Shown here piece by piece: positions 47,547 to 60,832 of a DNA stretch of 64,000 nucleotides. The stretch lies in contig JAHGAU010000027.1 in assembly GCA_019925105.1 (NCBI GenBank), positions 558,001-622,000 on the forward strand, written 5' to 3'. A program made the translations under genes and the position numbers. Each line of letters opens with the position of its first letter. The first letter of the stretch is position 1. The notes beneath the pieces were generated by a model. The model ran no database searches, was not told the DNA's origin, and saw only the letters and a list, made by a program, of their open reading frames with translations. Source of the stretch: Niebla homalea (lineage: Eukaryota > Ascomycota > Lecanoromycetes > Lecanorales > Ramalinaceae).

Positions 47547-49325
47547 ATAATTTAAAAAAAACCTAATAAATAAGTCTTAAAGAGAAAAATCGGGAAAGTA
47601 AATAATAATAATAAAATAATTATTATAGATAAAAGGGAAAAAAGGAAATTAATATTTAAATTAAGCTTTAACTTAAGTTTAAACTTAAACTTTAAGTTAA
47701 ATCCAAATAAGGAAACCTTAATATTAAGGGTTAATTAACTTATTAACTTAATTAAAATGGTAAAGAAAATAAAATAAAAAACTTTAATACTATGAAGGGA
47801 AATAAGGGGGATAACTATTATAATGGAAATAAATTAAACCTTAGAGAATACCGGTAAAAAACTCAACTTAAAAGCCGATATATAAAATGTTAATAGCGTT
47901 AAAGATAATATAATATAACATACCTACAAAAATGGATAAAGTTATAAAGCCGTTATTTATAAAAGATAAAATTAAAAATATTATTATTATTTTTATAGGA
48001 AAGCCGTTATAATTACTTCATATATTTTTTGATAAATTTTAATGAAAGGTTTTGTTTATATTTTAAAGGGAATAAAACGACCCGGATATACTTTTATATT
48101 AATAAAAGATTAAACGTTATATAAAATAACGTATTACGGAAATAACTTATATATATTAGATATTATTTAAGAAGGTTAATTAATAAATAACCTTTAAATT
48201 TATAACGTATATAATTTATTATTAATAAATAAATAAAGGTTGTTTACGATATCGTTATTAAAATAAATATTAAAAGAATAAAAAGGATATTTATTATTAA
48301 GGGATTTTAATTTATATTATTAAGAATAAAATATATTAAGTAAACCGATATATTACGTAGAGGCTAGGACCTTACTATTTATTATTAGGGGTAAACGTTT
48401 GTTTTTATTATTAATAATAAAAGGTATATTAATATAAAGAAAACCGGGACTAAAGATTATTATTAATTTTATATTTAATTTTAAGAATATAGTAAATATA
48501 ATTATATTTTACTTCTTAAAAAAAGACCTTAAATATAATGCCGATTATATATTAATATAAACGTCCTTAAATTAAGAATCCATTCAAACCCCTTAATTAA
48601 CGGTTAAGAGGGTATAAAAAACGGTGAAGGCGGAAAAGGTTGATATAAACGGGTAACGGTATAACTATAATATATGACTTTATTTGACTTACTTAACTTA
48701 TTTAACTTATTTAATTTAAATAATAAAAGCGATATTTTAAGGCGTTTATAAATAAAGTTTTAATTATGATAAATAAAGTAATTAAAGCGTTAATTTTAAT
48801 AATAAAGTTATCCTTAAAAATAAAAACGTATTAAGCGGAGGAATATATTAAGGTAATTAATAAGGTAAAAAGGCCTATTAAATAAATTAACTAGTATAAA
48901 AACTAAGTAACCTTAAAATAACTTTATAATATATAAATGGTTAAGGAAATAATAACTATTAAGTCAAGAAGGATATTCTTTTCATAAAAGGTTTATGAAT
49001 TATTAATTTTATTATAAAGGGTATAAAATTTAATTAAGTATAATAAAAAATAAAGCGGGAAATTAAAGCTTATATTTAAGTTTCCCCCTTAAAAAGCCGG
49101 ATGGAACGGTAATAATTACATTTAATAATAAGATTATTACGTTATAAAACGTTTTCTTTCCCTTACTATATAAAGTTAATTTTATAAATATTTTAAGAAC
49201 GGTTTACTTAAAACCATTAAACGTAGATAATAAAGTAATAAAGGTTATAATAAAGATTACCATCCTTAAATTAAAGAGAAATAAAGCCTTAAGACTTAAT
49301 AAAATATTAAATAGATTCTGGAAAG
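47547..49325 (+). pseudogene. LINE L3 ORF2 remnant (endonuclease, start of RT)
   Basis: Endonuclease/exonuclease/phosphatase-type domain: a GDFNLHH-like motif near 48,299 (RDFNLYY), then RLG.YY-like and a NADH-like (NADYI) segment near 48,540, as in LINE endonucleases. Reverse transcriptase begins with SPLKKPDGTV at about 49,085 and ends in an NKAPGPDKIPNRFWKG-like stretch (read NKALRLNKILNRFWKG) at about 49,280-49,325. The catalytic FVDD half of the enzyme is absent. Confidence 0.78.
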
Positions 49326-49583
49326 GGGGAGAGCATGGAAGATACCAAACTTGCGCTTAAGTATATAAAGGAATGGAAATATTAAAAGGGCTAATTAAGG
49401 GTGGAATTAATTTATATATACTTTAAAAAAGGAGAGTATAACGGATTACCATAGCATAGAACCTATACCTTACTCACTTATATCGGGGCTGCGGCCCATC
49501 TTCAATTGCTCTCCATTGCTCCTTTGTTTTTGCCCCTTTTACACTTTCATTCCTTCCTATCTTTTCCGATTCCTTATAATATT
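49326..49583. other. Less-mutated island between LINEs L3 and L4
   Basis: 258 bp with normal base use (many CpA/TpG) and a pyrimidine-rich right half (about 49,495-49,580). It matches nothing else in the window. It may be original single-copy DNA at the L4 target site or the surviving end of a deleted L3. No open frame of note. Confidence 0.55.
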
Positions 49584-52500
49584 TGATTGATTGATTGATT
49601 GATTTATACTACGGATCTAGTTAAGCTAATTCCGGCGTTCCTTAATACGCGGCCTTTTAGCCTTATTAATAACCGTAAAAACCTGATACTTATAACGTTA
49701 AAGTAAAAACCGGCGTTTATTAAGCCTTTACCCTTTATCCCTTAAAGTAAAAGATATTAACGGCCGTTTAAAGAGTAATAATTTATTTATATACTTCCTG
49801 TATTTTAACTCCCCTAAGAAAATCCATAATATTATAATTATATCCTTATAAGGGCTATTTTTAAACTTATTATTCTTCCGTTCCTTTATATATTTATATT
49901 ATTTTAACCTTACGTAACGCCTTTAAATATCTTTATTAATATTTACGCGCTTAATATATACCCCTTTTATATTATTATTATTATTAACTTTTTTAAAGAC
50001 TTTTAATAAATATCTATTATTATATCCTTACGGTTATAAAAGATGTTTTCTGGTTTATATAATTAACGTAACCGGTTTCTGCTTCTCTTTTTCTTCCTTA
50101 ACCGGTAACGGGCCTTTTTATAAGGTTTTTAATAATTTTATTTATCTTTATAATAAAATTAAACTATAATAATAATCCGGTAAATATTATAAACTTAGTA
50201 ATTACCCAGATATTTCACTTTATAAATAATATTTAACGGTAATTATAAGTATTAACTTTTATAATAAATCTTAATTTAACCTCCGTAAATAAGGGATAAA
50301 AAATAAGGACGTATACGGCGTTTTACTTTCTTTATTTATATTTATATTTAACGTTTATCTAATTTCCGGTATATATAATAAATAGGAAATAAATTAAACT
50401 ATTTTTATTTATTTAAAATTAAATTATTAATACGTTATTACCCTTTTTTATAATATTATAATAACAGAAATATTTATTAATAATCTTTTCTCCCAGAAAT
50501 ATTTATTAATAATCTTTTTATCGTTAAAAGTTAAATAATAATAACCTTAAAATATAAAGTTTTTATATCTCCGTTAATACTTAATTTACTTTATTATAAC
50601 TTATAAAGCAATTATTATAGCTTTTATTCTTTAAATCCCCTTAATTTTAATCTTTTTTACGCTTAGCGGGAGTTTATATATATTTAAATTAACCTCCGGA
50701 ATACCGGTAAAAATTTTTTTTTTTTAACTTATTCCTATTTTATTTTAATAAAAAAGGGGATAAACATCTTTAATTTATTTCCTTTAATTTAAAGCTTATT
50801 AAAATTTTAGCGGATCCGCTTATTTCTTATTATTATAATTAAGTATATGCACACGTGTCGGTGAGGACATTCAGTGGTGTAATCGGAATTCTGAAATTTT
50901 AGCATTGGACAGACCCGTAAGGTAACGGAAAAGCAACAGGTTTAAGGGTAACCCTTAAGTGGATTCGGTCGTGGTATTATAGGTTTTCTTGGAAAAAACA
51001 TATAAATAAATTCCTATTCTTTAAACGGCCGTAAATGCTTTTAACCCTTAAGACGTAAGTAAAGGCTGGGTAAATACCGGTTTTTATTCTTAACGTTATG
51101 GATATCGGGTTTTTTACGGTTATTAATAAGGCTAAATAGCCGAGTATTAGGGAACGCCGGAATTAGCTTAGCTAGATCCGTAGTATAAATCAATCAATCA
51201 ATCAATAATTAAGTATATATATTTCTTTAATTTTATTTAAATAATTTCTTAATTTAATAAAACTTTAATTAATAATATAAAAACTTTAAACATTAATACC
51301 GGGATAAAAGTTACTTTATAAATACCGTTAATTACTCTTAAATACCGGTTTTAGACTTTCTATAATATTTAAATAAACTCCTTCCTATATCCCGGAGTAC
51401 CCTTAAGTATATATTAAATAATTATAATATATATTATAATTAATTTTATTACGGCTTAATAAATAATCCGGGTTTTTTATAACGTAACTCTCTATATTAA
51501 TATAACGAGATAAACAAAACCCTTTTCTTATAAAGTTATTTTCTTTAAAATTTTTCTTATATAATCCTTTTAATTAAATTTTTCATTTACTTAAAAATTA
51601 AAGACTTTAATACTGGTATCCGGCTTTATTATAATTTTATTTAAGTCCATTATAACTATTATATCATATAATTTCGGGCTCTTAATTATATAAATAAGTT
51701 TATACTTATATGGTATAAATTAAGCCTTATAAGTTCTTACTTATTAAAGATAAACTTTATAAGTTTATTTTAATTCTAATAGTTTATACGTATAAAAATA
51801 TTATAAGTTTAAAAGGTAAATATTATTAATAAAGTTTTTAACTTAAACCTTTTATTTTAATTTAATAAACTTTTTAATTAATAAACCGTTAAAAAATAGG
51901 AATAATATAAAAAAAAAAAATCCTTAAAGAATCCTTATTATAATAAGCTTTATTAAGCTTATTTTTTATCCTAGGTTAATTAAAGTAACTCAGTTACTTA
52001 AGGAATTCTTTATTTACTTAATTAAAAAGGGTAATATCCCCTTTTTTATTAAGTTATATAATAATCTTTAATAGTTTACCTTATTAAAGGTATTTATAAT
52101 ATTAAGAAAAAGAAAACTTATAATATACTTTTTCCCGTAACCTTATACCGTATATATACCGTTAATTAATTTTTTAAGAATTATTTTTATTAATTAACCT
52201 CTTTTTATTTTTATTTACTAATCGGGGAGAAATCCGTAGTTTTTTATATAATTGTTAAGGATTTTCATTATTACCGTTTTTAAGGGTTTTTTTAACGTAT
52301 AAAAAAGTATAATAAATCTATAAAACTTTACCTTAAAGTAATCCGGCTTAATAAACTTCTTAAGGATAATTGTTTTTATTTTTTTAAATTTACGTAAATA
52401 GTAATTAACGTTAAAGTATATTTAAAAAAAAAAAATAAAAACCTTTTTAAATAATAATATTATAATTAATAAGAATTTATTAAGGATCTTATTTAATCTT

Positions 52501-54485
52501 AAGGCTTTATTTTTCTTTAATTTATTAATTACTTTAATTATTATATCTTATATTATTATTTTATTTATTAATACGGAATTAAAGTATATAACGTTATTAA
52601 TATTATTTAAGTTAACCTTTAACGGAGGGGGGAAAAATACTCCTTTAAAAGCCTTAATCTTACCGTTAAAGGTATTAATTAATATATTATTGGGTTTTTT
52701 AAAAAACGGAAATTTAAGGATAAACTTTAATTTCCCACTTTATTCCTTATTATCTTTTATTAACTTTTAAATATTACGAAGTAAAACCGTTAAGTTATAT
52801 ACTATAAATTAAAAGTATATTTATTTAACCTTTTTAATAGTTTTCTTTTTTTTAAATAGTTTTTAATTAATTAAGTATCTCTTAATTCTTATACTTAAAA
52901 GTTTGCTTTATTAGTTTTTTCACCTTTATAATCGTAGTTATATACTTTTTATTTTAATAGGTTTTAACTCTTTAAAAGGGCTTTATTATTAAAATTATTT
53001 TATTAATTATCTTATTTAATACTTTTATTATTTATTTTATAAAAAGGTTAATCCAGTCTTTATTATTTAATTAAGGGAGGTCCGTAAATTATATTATTAT
53101 TTCCTCCGTTTTTATATAAACTTTTATTATTTTAATTATTTTTTACGCTTTCCTTACCGGTAATAATAAGTTCGTATTAACGGTTTAATCTAAAATTATC
53201 TATATTAATATATAGTCTAAGTTATATTTTAAGTTTTTTTATAATTTATATATTATAATTACGCCGGTAACCTTTTCTATATTAAAGGTTAAATTAATTA
53301 TTATTTTAAACTTACGATTTACTTACGTAATAGTCCCTTATAATATTAATAATAAAAGGTTAATTTAAATAATAACTATTAATAAGTTATTTAATTTAAT
53401 ATAATTTATTATATGTTTTTTTTTTATTTTATATATAATAATATAAGTTAAAGTCTTTAAGTAATATATATTCATTTAAAGTAATTAAGACTTTTTAAAT
53501 AATACTATTATAAATAATTTTTCCTTATTAACTAATAGCGGGTTATATATATTATAAATATTAAGGTCACTTTTTAAGCCTTTTTCCTTTATAATACGGA
53601 GTATATAAAAATTTTTACTGTAATAAATAATATCTTAATTATTTACGTTAAGTTATTTATTTATAAAGAAGTATATTTTAATTATTTTATCCCCCTTAAA
53701 AGTTAAATAGAACCCCTTTTTTAAGTTAATAAATAAATATATATATAAACTATATAATAATTCCTATATTATTATAATATTAACGTTTTTAATTTCTTTA
53801 AACTTAAATATTAATATTATTATTTGAATTCCCTTATTATAGATATTATATTATATTATTTTTAAAAGCGTTAATATACTATATATTAACCTCTATAAAA
53901 GCTTCCTTATTTATACCCGTTTAAGTTACGGACTTTTTATTAAAACCGAATATTTTTTAATTTAGTATTTTCCCGGTTATTATTAAAGACGTAAAACGGT
54001 TAACCTTTAAAGTTAAGATTATAAGAAGCTTTTTTTTCTTTATTTTATTTATTACCGTTATTTACCCTTTATTATCTGGTTAATTAAGCTTACGTTTTAA
54101 GGTTATTTCTAATTAACCCATTAAATTAATTCCGTATATATTATATTATTGGATTTTCGCGATTATCCGGGTTTCCTTACGTTTAATCTCCTTAATTCTT
54201 ATTATATATTTAGAATTTTATATTAGGTATTCCTTCTTATTATATACGGCGTATTTAAGTACGTTTTTTATAAGCCCCTTAATTATTAACTCTATATACT
54301 TATAGGTATTATAACCCTTAATATAAATTATATACTTTATAATATTAAGGTACCTTATAATAATATATTTATAATTTTAATATTTAAAATATTAATAAAT
54401 ATCCGCTACCTTATTTTATAATTAAATTATTTTAAGCGATCCCCCTTTAATAATCCCTTTATTTAAGACGTTATTATATATCTTT
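49584..54485 (-). mobile_element. Tad1-like LINE L4, 5'-interrupted
   Basis: Minus-strand LINE closely following the layout of L1. It has a (TTGA)n tail at 49,584-49,604 (plus-strand reading), the terminal block ctaattccgg, reverse transcriptase with the FVDD box at 51,822-51,833 reading FINN, the KYELIHL.RSPK-like stretch at about 51,690, endonuclease at about 53,000-53,900 and part of ORF1. It ends abruptly inside ORF1 at about 54,485, where L5 begins on the other strand. A short LINE insertion sits at 50,849-51,206. Confidence 0.87.
50849..51206 (+). mobile_element. 5'-truncated LINE insertion with target duplication
   Basis: 358 bp representing only the 3' end of a Tad1-like LINE, plus strand, ending in (CAAT)n. 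It is flanked by aattaagtatat (50,837-50,848, 51,207-51,218; up to 14 bp if shared tail bases count). The empty site is visible in LINE L1 at about 24,410-24,425. The first 130 bp and last 70 bp are nearly unmutated; the middle (about 50,990-51,130) is AT-enriched. Truncation at the 5' end with a long target duplication is the usual result of target-primed reverse transcription. Confidence 0.93.
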
Positions 54486-54503
54486 ATCAAAAAAGATCTA
54501 AGG

Positions 54504-54638
54504 ATGGCGACGAACAACGGGACCCCAGAGGTCAGAAACGATGCACGCGTGTATAGCTTAAGTGACAGTGAGGATAGTACCTTAAATACGATAAGCGGAA
54601 GCGGAATAATAATAAAGGTAAAAAGGGAAAAAAGGTAA
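54504..54638 (+). pseudogene. LINE L5 ORF1 amino terminus
   Basis: 44 open codons from ATG 54,504 (MATNNGTPEVRND...TLNTISGSG) to TAA 54,636-54,638. The first hundred bases keep normal codons; mutation rises sharply after about 54,600. The matching start in L1 (43,561, minus) supports this start codon. In this family ORF1 encodes an RNA-binding gag-like protein. Confidence 0.85.
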
Positions 54639-55623
54639 GCGGCTTAAGTTAATAGAAACGGTAATAAGTTATATGAACGATATAATAAATATAAAATAAA
54701 AAGGCTTTAAATCGAATAAAGAGCTTATAATTAATAAGATACGTATAAAAAACCGCGTATAATACGTAAAGGTATTATTATAAAAAATAATAAATAAAGG
54801 ACGGAGGGGATAAAAACGGTATATAGGGACGGATAAAAGATAAACGGAGGCGTAAAAGGCCTTATTAAGTATATATAAACTAAAAGAAAGCTAAGTAAAA
54901 ACAGGGAAATATTAAGTAAATAAGAATAAGTTATAAAAAAATAACTATTAAATACGCGGGGGAAAAGTAAAAAAAAAGGAAACGGTAAAAACGTTAAAAA
55001 ACCTCCTTATAATTATATAAAAAAATATTACGTTAAAGACTTAACCGATACTATAAATCGGGTTATAGGGAGTAAGAAATTTTTACTTAAATACGGGGAA
55101 AAATTTAAAGGAGTTAAAAAGATTACGCGGAGCTTAAAAGGCAATAATAAAAGTACTAGTGGACGGAAATAAAAAGAAATAAAAAGGATACATATAAAAT
55201 TAAAAAGCAATAAAAGAAACTTTAAAAAAGGGAATAAGGATAAGTTAAATAACGAAAACTATAAAGGCGGTATTAACATTAACGGTAAAAGAAATAAGGA
55301 TAAAAAAGAAAATAATAGTATTAAGGAAAATAAAAATAATAACCGTACGATTATCGGACGAAGAAAAGAAAAGCATAATAATAAAGGCGAACTTATTATA
55401 ATTAATAAAGACGTTTAAAGTAATAAAAAAGCTATTAATAAAATAGATTATTACGGTATGTAAACTATAAAGTAAAGATATCCTCCTTAATATAACCTTA
55501 TTAAAAACGAAAGAGAAATTAAAGAAATCAAAAGGATAAACCGGTAAAAAAAAATATAAAACGGCAAAAATATTAAAATAATCTTTTATTATTATAATAA
55601 ACGGGATATATTTAATAAAATTT

Positions 55624-55860
55624 ATGGAAGAGGAAAAGGAAGTTACTTTAAAACGGATAAAAAAAAAGAATATGGTTTTTTATTTTAAGCTAGAAATCAT
55701 CAATTATAGTCTCCTTTTTATAATAAAGAAATTAAACGCATTTAATCGTATAAAGAGATACTTTACGGTTATTTTAAATATAACGTTAATAAGGATATAT
55801 AATAATATTTTTAATAAAAGGGTAATAAAGGGTAAGTCCCTTAAATTAATAAGACCTTAA
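55624..55860 (+). pseudogene. LINE L5 ORF1 internal fragment
   Basis: A 78-residue open stretch with the RIYNN and IKGKSLKLIRP motifs, homologous to 42,180-42,389 (minus) in L1 and to L2 around 44,150-44,340. It lies in the middle of L5 ORF1. The ATG at its start is internal and not a translation start. Confidence 0.8.
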
Positions 55861-56199
55861 GATTAAATAACGGATATTTATTAATACTTTAAATATTAAG
55901 GGTACAGGCATATTATTATAAAATGCCTTAATAATATAAAGTACGTAATATATACCGAAAAGCATAATATATATAAATACATTAACTTAATAATAAAGGA
56001 TTTAAAGAAGAATACGCCGAAATACGCGACGTATAATAATAATAGTTACTTAATATAAAACTTACGGTATATAATAAAAGTAAAAAAGACTTAATATAAA
56101 AAAATTAAGATAACGGTTAAAATTTAGCGTTATAACTTATATAAACTTAAACCGGTAAAGTAATTAAAAACGGTTTTAAAACGTAAACGGAGTTTATTA

Positions 56200-59100
56200 A
56201 ACGGAAAAGGATAAAACGTAATAACCGATAACGTAAAAAAGAAAAAGCTTATAGCGATATTAATTCTTAAGGCCGGCCGCCCGACCGGGATTACTATTAT
56301 AGCGAGAAAACTAAAATAAATAACGTTTAACCTTAAAAAGAAATCGTTTATATAAATAAAAATTAATAAAGAAAGCTTAATAAACGTTAATATTTAATAT
56401 ATTTACGTTTTTAAGGGTAATATAATATAACGTACGTAAAGAAATAATTAAAGTTATAATACCGATATTTAAATTTAAGGAAATAAAGGATATTAATATT
56501 ATAACGATATAAAAATTATTATATAATCCGTATATTTACTCTTTAATTAATTTAAAAGATAGTTTCTATTTAACCTTTAAGAATAATAAAATAACGTAGA
56601 TATACTTTTTTATTAATAAAAAATTAAATATAAATAATTAAGATATTATTTATTATAAAGGGAATTTATATATATTCTGGATTATATAAAAAAAGGATAT
56701 TAAAAGTAATTTAAATATTTATAATATATATAATCCGTTATCGGTTAATAAGAAGAAACCCTTTATAATCCCGTTATTTAAGGATATTATAATTGTATTT
56801 AATAAATACTTTTTAATAAAAAACTTTAATCTTTATTACGTTTAATAAAACGAGGATAATTATATAATTAACTATATTAAATTTAAAGAATTATTAATAA
56901 TTATTATACGGTTTAATTTTACGTTATTAACGTTAAAAAAAGCTATTATATAAGAAAGCCGTAAACTTAAAATTATAATTAACTTAATATTTAACTTGGA
57001 AAATATTATTAACTTAATTATAATATATAAACCTTAAAAGAACCTAAAATACGGTTTAAATTACGTCCCAATATAAATGACCTTAAATTAATCTGTTAAC
57101 GTAACTCCGCTTTTACCGTTTAAATAAACGTAAAAAACGGCTAAAGAAATTAAAGTATTTATAAAGGCGGTAAAAATAATATTTTAATTAACGGAATTCC
57201 TTCGGCTTAATAATAAGGAATAAATCGATTATTTTATAAAGCGGATAATAAAAATTTTAAATAAAATAATTAACGTTATAATCTTAATAATAAAACCATC
57301 TTAAAAAATTAAAATTTATTAAAATAAAAAGTATATAAAAATAATTATAAAGGTAAAAGCACTTATAAAATAAATTATTAAATATAAAAATTAAAAAACG
57401 CTTTAACGGTTAAAAAAAGCTTAAAAAGAAAAGGAAAGAATTATTTAAAAGGTTAAGTAAACGTACTTCCGGGCTATAATATATAATTTAATAATTTCCT
57501 CTTATAATATTTAAAAGCTAATAAAATACGGTAAAAAATAAAATAAGAAACTTAAATTTATTCTTAAGTTTTTATTTTTAAAAAGATTAAACGGTACGGT
57601 AATAAATATTTTTAACGGTAAAATTAAGGCTTTTAAAAGGGCGTTCTTTCCCCGTTACCGGAAATTAACTTAATAAATATTAATAATACGATATATTTTA
57701 AATTAATAATAATAAGTAAGGTAATAATTTAAAAGATAATAATTAAAATAATTAATAAACCGAAAAAGGATAAAACCCCCGGATTTAACGGTATATTAAA
57801 TAGGTTTTTATTTATAGTAACGTCGTTATTTAGAAAGGTTTTTATTTATTTATTTTAAGTTTATTTTAATATAAGATATTACCCCCGTAAATTTAAGGAG
57901 GCTAAGACAATTATCCTTAAAAAGCCGGTTAAGTTAAATTACTTAAAAGTAAAATTATATAAACCTATAATATTCCTTTATATATTAAAGAAGGCTTTAA
58001 AAATAATAATCGTAAAGATCTTAAGTAATTATATAAAAGAATATAAGTTACGCCTTAATAAATAAATAAAGATAAAAAGAAAACGGTTAACGGAAACAGC
58101 TCTTAAAAGTTTAATTAATAATATATATATAATATAAAGCTATAAAAAGAAATATATTATAAATTTTCTTTCCTTAAATATTATAAAGGCATTTAATAAA
58201 ATAAATTATTAAAGGTTACTATATAATTTACGGAAAAAAAGGGTTTTATTTTTCCTTATAAATTAAATAAAGAGTTTCTTAAGTAATTAAATAATATTAA
58301 TTAACCTAAAATAGAAAATAAATATAATAAAGCCTGCGATAATAAAGATTCCTTAAAGGTTATTTATCTTTTTAATTTTATTTTTATTCTTTAATAACCC
58401 GCTTATTAAAGACTTAATAAAGTTAAAATGAAAAATTTAAATAAAAAGCTTTATTAATAATATTTATTTTTTAACTTATAATACGTTTACTTATATAAAT
58501 TATTTAAAACTAAAATAAACTTATAATGTTTATTTATAATAAATAAAAATATATAAAGCCCAGTTTACCCTATATAAATATAAGCTTATTTATATAATAA
58601 AAAGCCTAAAGCTATATAATATAATAATTATAGTAAACTTAAATAATATAACAGTAAAACCGGAAGTTAATATTAAAATATTCGGTTTATAAGTTAATAA
58701 AAAACTGGACTAAAAAAATTATATAAGAAAAGTCTAAAAGAAAATAGTTTTATAAGAAAGGGGCCTTATTTACCTTATGGTGTTAACGTAAAAAGCTATT
58801 ATACAGAAAATTAAAACCGTTTATTAAGCGGTTATAAAGTTTACGATAATATATACGGTAATTATTTAATACGTACTTAAAAATACGTTTAAATATAGGA
58901 AAGAACCCGTCCGGTAACTATAAAAAGTTTAAAACCGATACTTAAGAGTAATAAATAAAGTATATAAAGTAATTCCCGTCCCGATACTGGAGTTTAAGGT
59001 TTTTATATTATTAATAAAACTGACTTTAAATTAAATAATTATTTAAGTAAAGCTTAAAAAAGATATAAACTTAATTATATTATTAGGAAACGAACGTATT

Positions 59101-59463
59101 TATTAAAATTATAAAAAGCCTTAAATAAAAAGGCGTAAAAAAACGGTATTTACCCCCTTTACGGAAATTAAATTAAAGTAAATTAAAAAAGAAATCGATT
59201 TAACTTACATTTAAAAAGTTAACGTAAAAGTATATAAACTTTTACTTAAAGTAAAAACGGCGGAAAAAAAGAAAATTATAAGGGTAAAGTTAACGGCGAT
59301 TACCCTATAAATTATAGGGAAATAAATAAAACGTTAATATAAATATAAAGAATTAATCCTTTAAGGGTAACGGTACCCGGCGTTAAATAATAATAAGGTT
59401 ATTAATAAATATTTCCGGCGTTATAGGATTATAAGGAAAAATAATAACGCGTTAATAATTTAA
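56200..59463 (+). pseudogene. LINE L5 ORF2 remnant
   Basis: Endonuclease region at about 56,350-57,100, reverse transcriptase at about 57,600-58,750 with the PGPDGIPN motif (as PGFNGILN) and the FVDD box as FINN, followed by a YKLIYIIKSLKLYN stretch that corresponds to KYELIHL.RSPK.YN of Tad1-clade enzymes. The 3' part to 59,463 has no named motif; an RNase H domain would be expected there in this clade. Confidence 0.82.
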
Positions 59464-59468
59464 CTCCG

Positions 59469-59621
59469 TGTTATATGCAGCACCTTTTGTACCTTAGTAC
59501 CTAACTAGTAGTGGTAGAGCCGGGGATTACCCGGTGCACCTTAGATAGCTGGGAGCAGTCTCCTACTTAGATTTTTCATTATTATTATATACTTTTACCA
59601 CTATATATATTATATCCAGTA
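59469..59621 (+). repeat. 5' LTR of gypsy G
   Basis: About 153 bp, TGTTATATGCAGCACC to ATCCAGTA; the right end is set by alignment with D. The first 100 bp are GC-rich and unmutated, the last 50 AT-rich. Confidence 0.75.
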
Positions 59622-60539
59622 ATTAATAGTAATAACTTTATATTTAATATTATATTAATATATAACGTATAATTTATTAATTAAAATTAAATCCAATGAT
59701 TTATTAAATCTTAAATTAACCCGTTCTCCGCAGAATTATGTACTATAAAACCCGCGGGGATACTTCCTTAAAGATACCGTAATAATATCCTCCGGATTAT
59801 CTTTTATAATTTGTTTTTTTGGATATTATAAAAAACCGTATATCAGTATTTATATAAATTACGTTTATATTATCGGAATTAGAATTATAATTATTGCGGA
59901 TAATAAATATTATCCTTTTAATACGTTAATTTAATGTTTTACTTAATTCCGGAAATTAAATAAGCGTAACGATATTATATATTATTAAAAAGAGAATCTC
60001 TTAAATAGTTAAAAATAATCCGCGACCGGGCAATTAAGAAAAAAATAGCTCCTTCCGTTAAAAGATTTATACGGTTATAATTTATTAATTTTATTAATAT
60101 TATTACTTCCGTAACTTTTCTTAATAAATAGCTTTTTAAACCTATTTTTCTTTAATATAATTTTTTAATCTTTAAAGAAATATTATTATTATAGTATTTA
60201 TCTTTATTAAAATATAGTTATTAATAAAGTATCTTTATTATTAATTTACTTAAATAATAAAGTCTATAAAAACTAAAGTTAAAAATTCTATTATTTAGTT
60301 TTTTACTTTTATATAGAATTCTTAATTTATTATTTATATCGGTATTATTAATATAACGCTTTTTCCTTTTATTAATTAACGTTGAAGATATTATAGATTT
60401 AAGCTTTACTTAACGTATTCAATAAATAATAGCCGATCTTATAAGTATTAATAAAGCAATTTATATTAAACTTATTAATCTATAGAAAAAGCCTTTTAAA
60501 ATAGCCGTATTTTCAGAAGAACAACTTATATAAATTAGA

Positions 60540-60832
60540 GCCATTATTAATAAGTTTAAACCCGTTACTTTTAATTATTATGGCGGAAATGAACCTAAAG
60601 GTAACCCTCCGGGTAACCTTATTAACCAGTTGGTTAACGGTTCTGCCCAACCTTATTAGTAGGGCAGTTATTTTAACTTTGGTAATATCGGTTTTTTTAA
60701 TCCCTTTTATAAAGGTAAGTCCTTTAATACCTTGCCTGCTATTAAATATTCCGGTAAGTATACTTTTTTTCAGGATATATATATTTTTATCAACTACTTT
60801 AAAGATATTACCCAAATTACGGATATATAATT
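60540..60832 (+). pseudogene. Gag segment of gypsy G, little mutated
   Basis: The frame starting at 60,540 reads a Gly/Asn/Pro-rich linker (GGNEPKGNPPGN...NGSAQP), two stops where Gln is expected, then FYKGKSFNTLPAIKYSGKY and FQDIYIFINYFKDITQITD: a Gag capsid-like segment by position and style. It lies between the LTR and the protease. Other open stretches overlapping it on both strands (60,513-60,876) are out-of-frame shadows. CAG/CAA Gln codons survive here, unlike in most of the window. Confidence 0.68.

Larger units (their letters stand above)
46162..49325 (+). mobile_element. LINE L3, plus strand, truncated in reverse transcriptase
   Basis: Purine-rich plus-strand LINE carrying ORF1, an endonuclease domain and the beginning of reverse transcriptase. 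It stops near 49,325 just after the APGPDGIPNRF motif. A solo LTR is inserted between its ORF1 and ORF2 (47,364-47,541). ORF1 begins differently from L1 and L5 (MANIRKEINTS from 46,162), so it is probably another Tad-like family. No 3' tail is attached. Confidence 0.75.
54486..59468 (+). mobile_element. Tad1-like LINE L5, 3' end cut off by gypsy G
   Basis: Plus-strand LINE with an intact-looking 5' tip, ORF1 from ATG 54,504, ORF2 with endonuclease, reverse transcriptase (PKKDKTPGFNGILNRF at about 57,755; FVDD box at 58,450-58,461 reading FINN) and downstream domain. Gypsy G starts at 59,469, so the tail lies beyond the window. It stands head-to-head with L4, whose ORF1 it interrupts. Confidence 0.88.

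Noticed and set aside
55028..55210. 60-codon open frame on the minus strand
   Set aside because: Antisense to ORF1 of LINE L5; low complexity and without a homologue at the equivalent place in L1.
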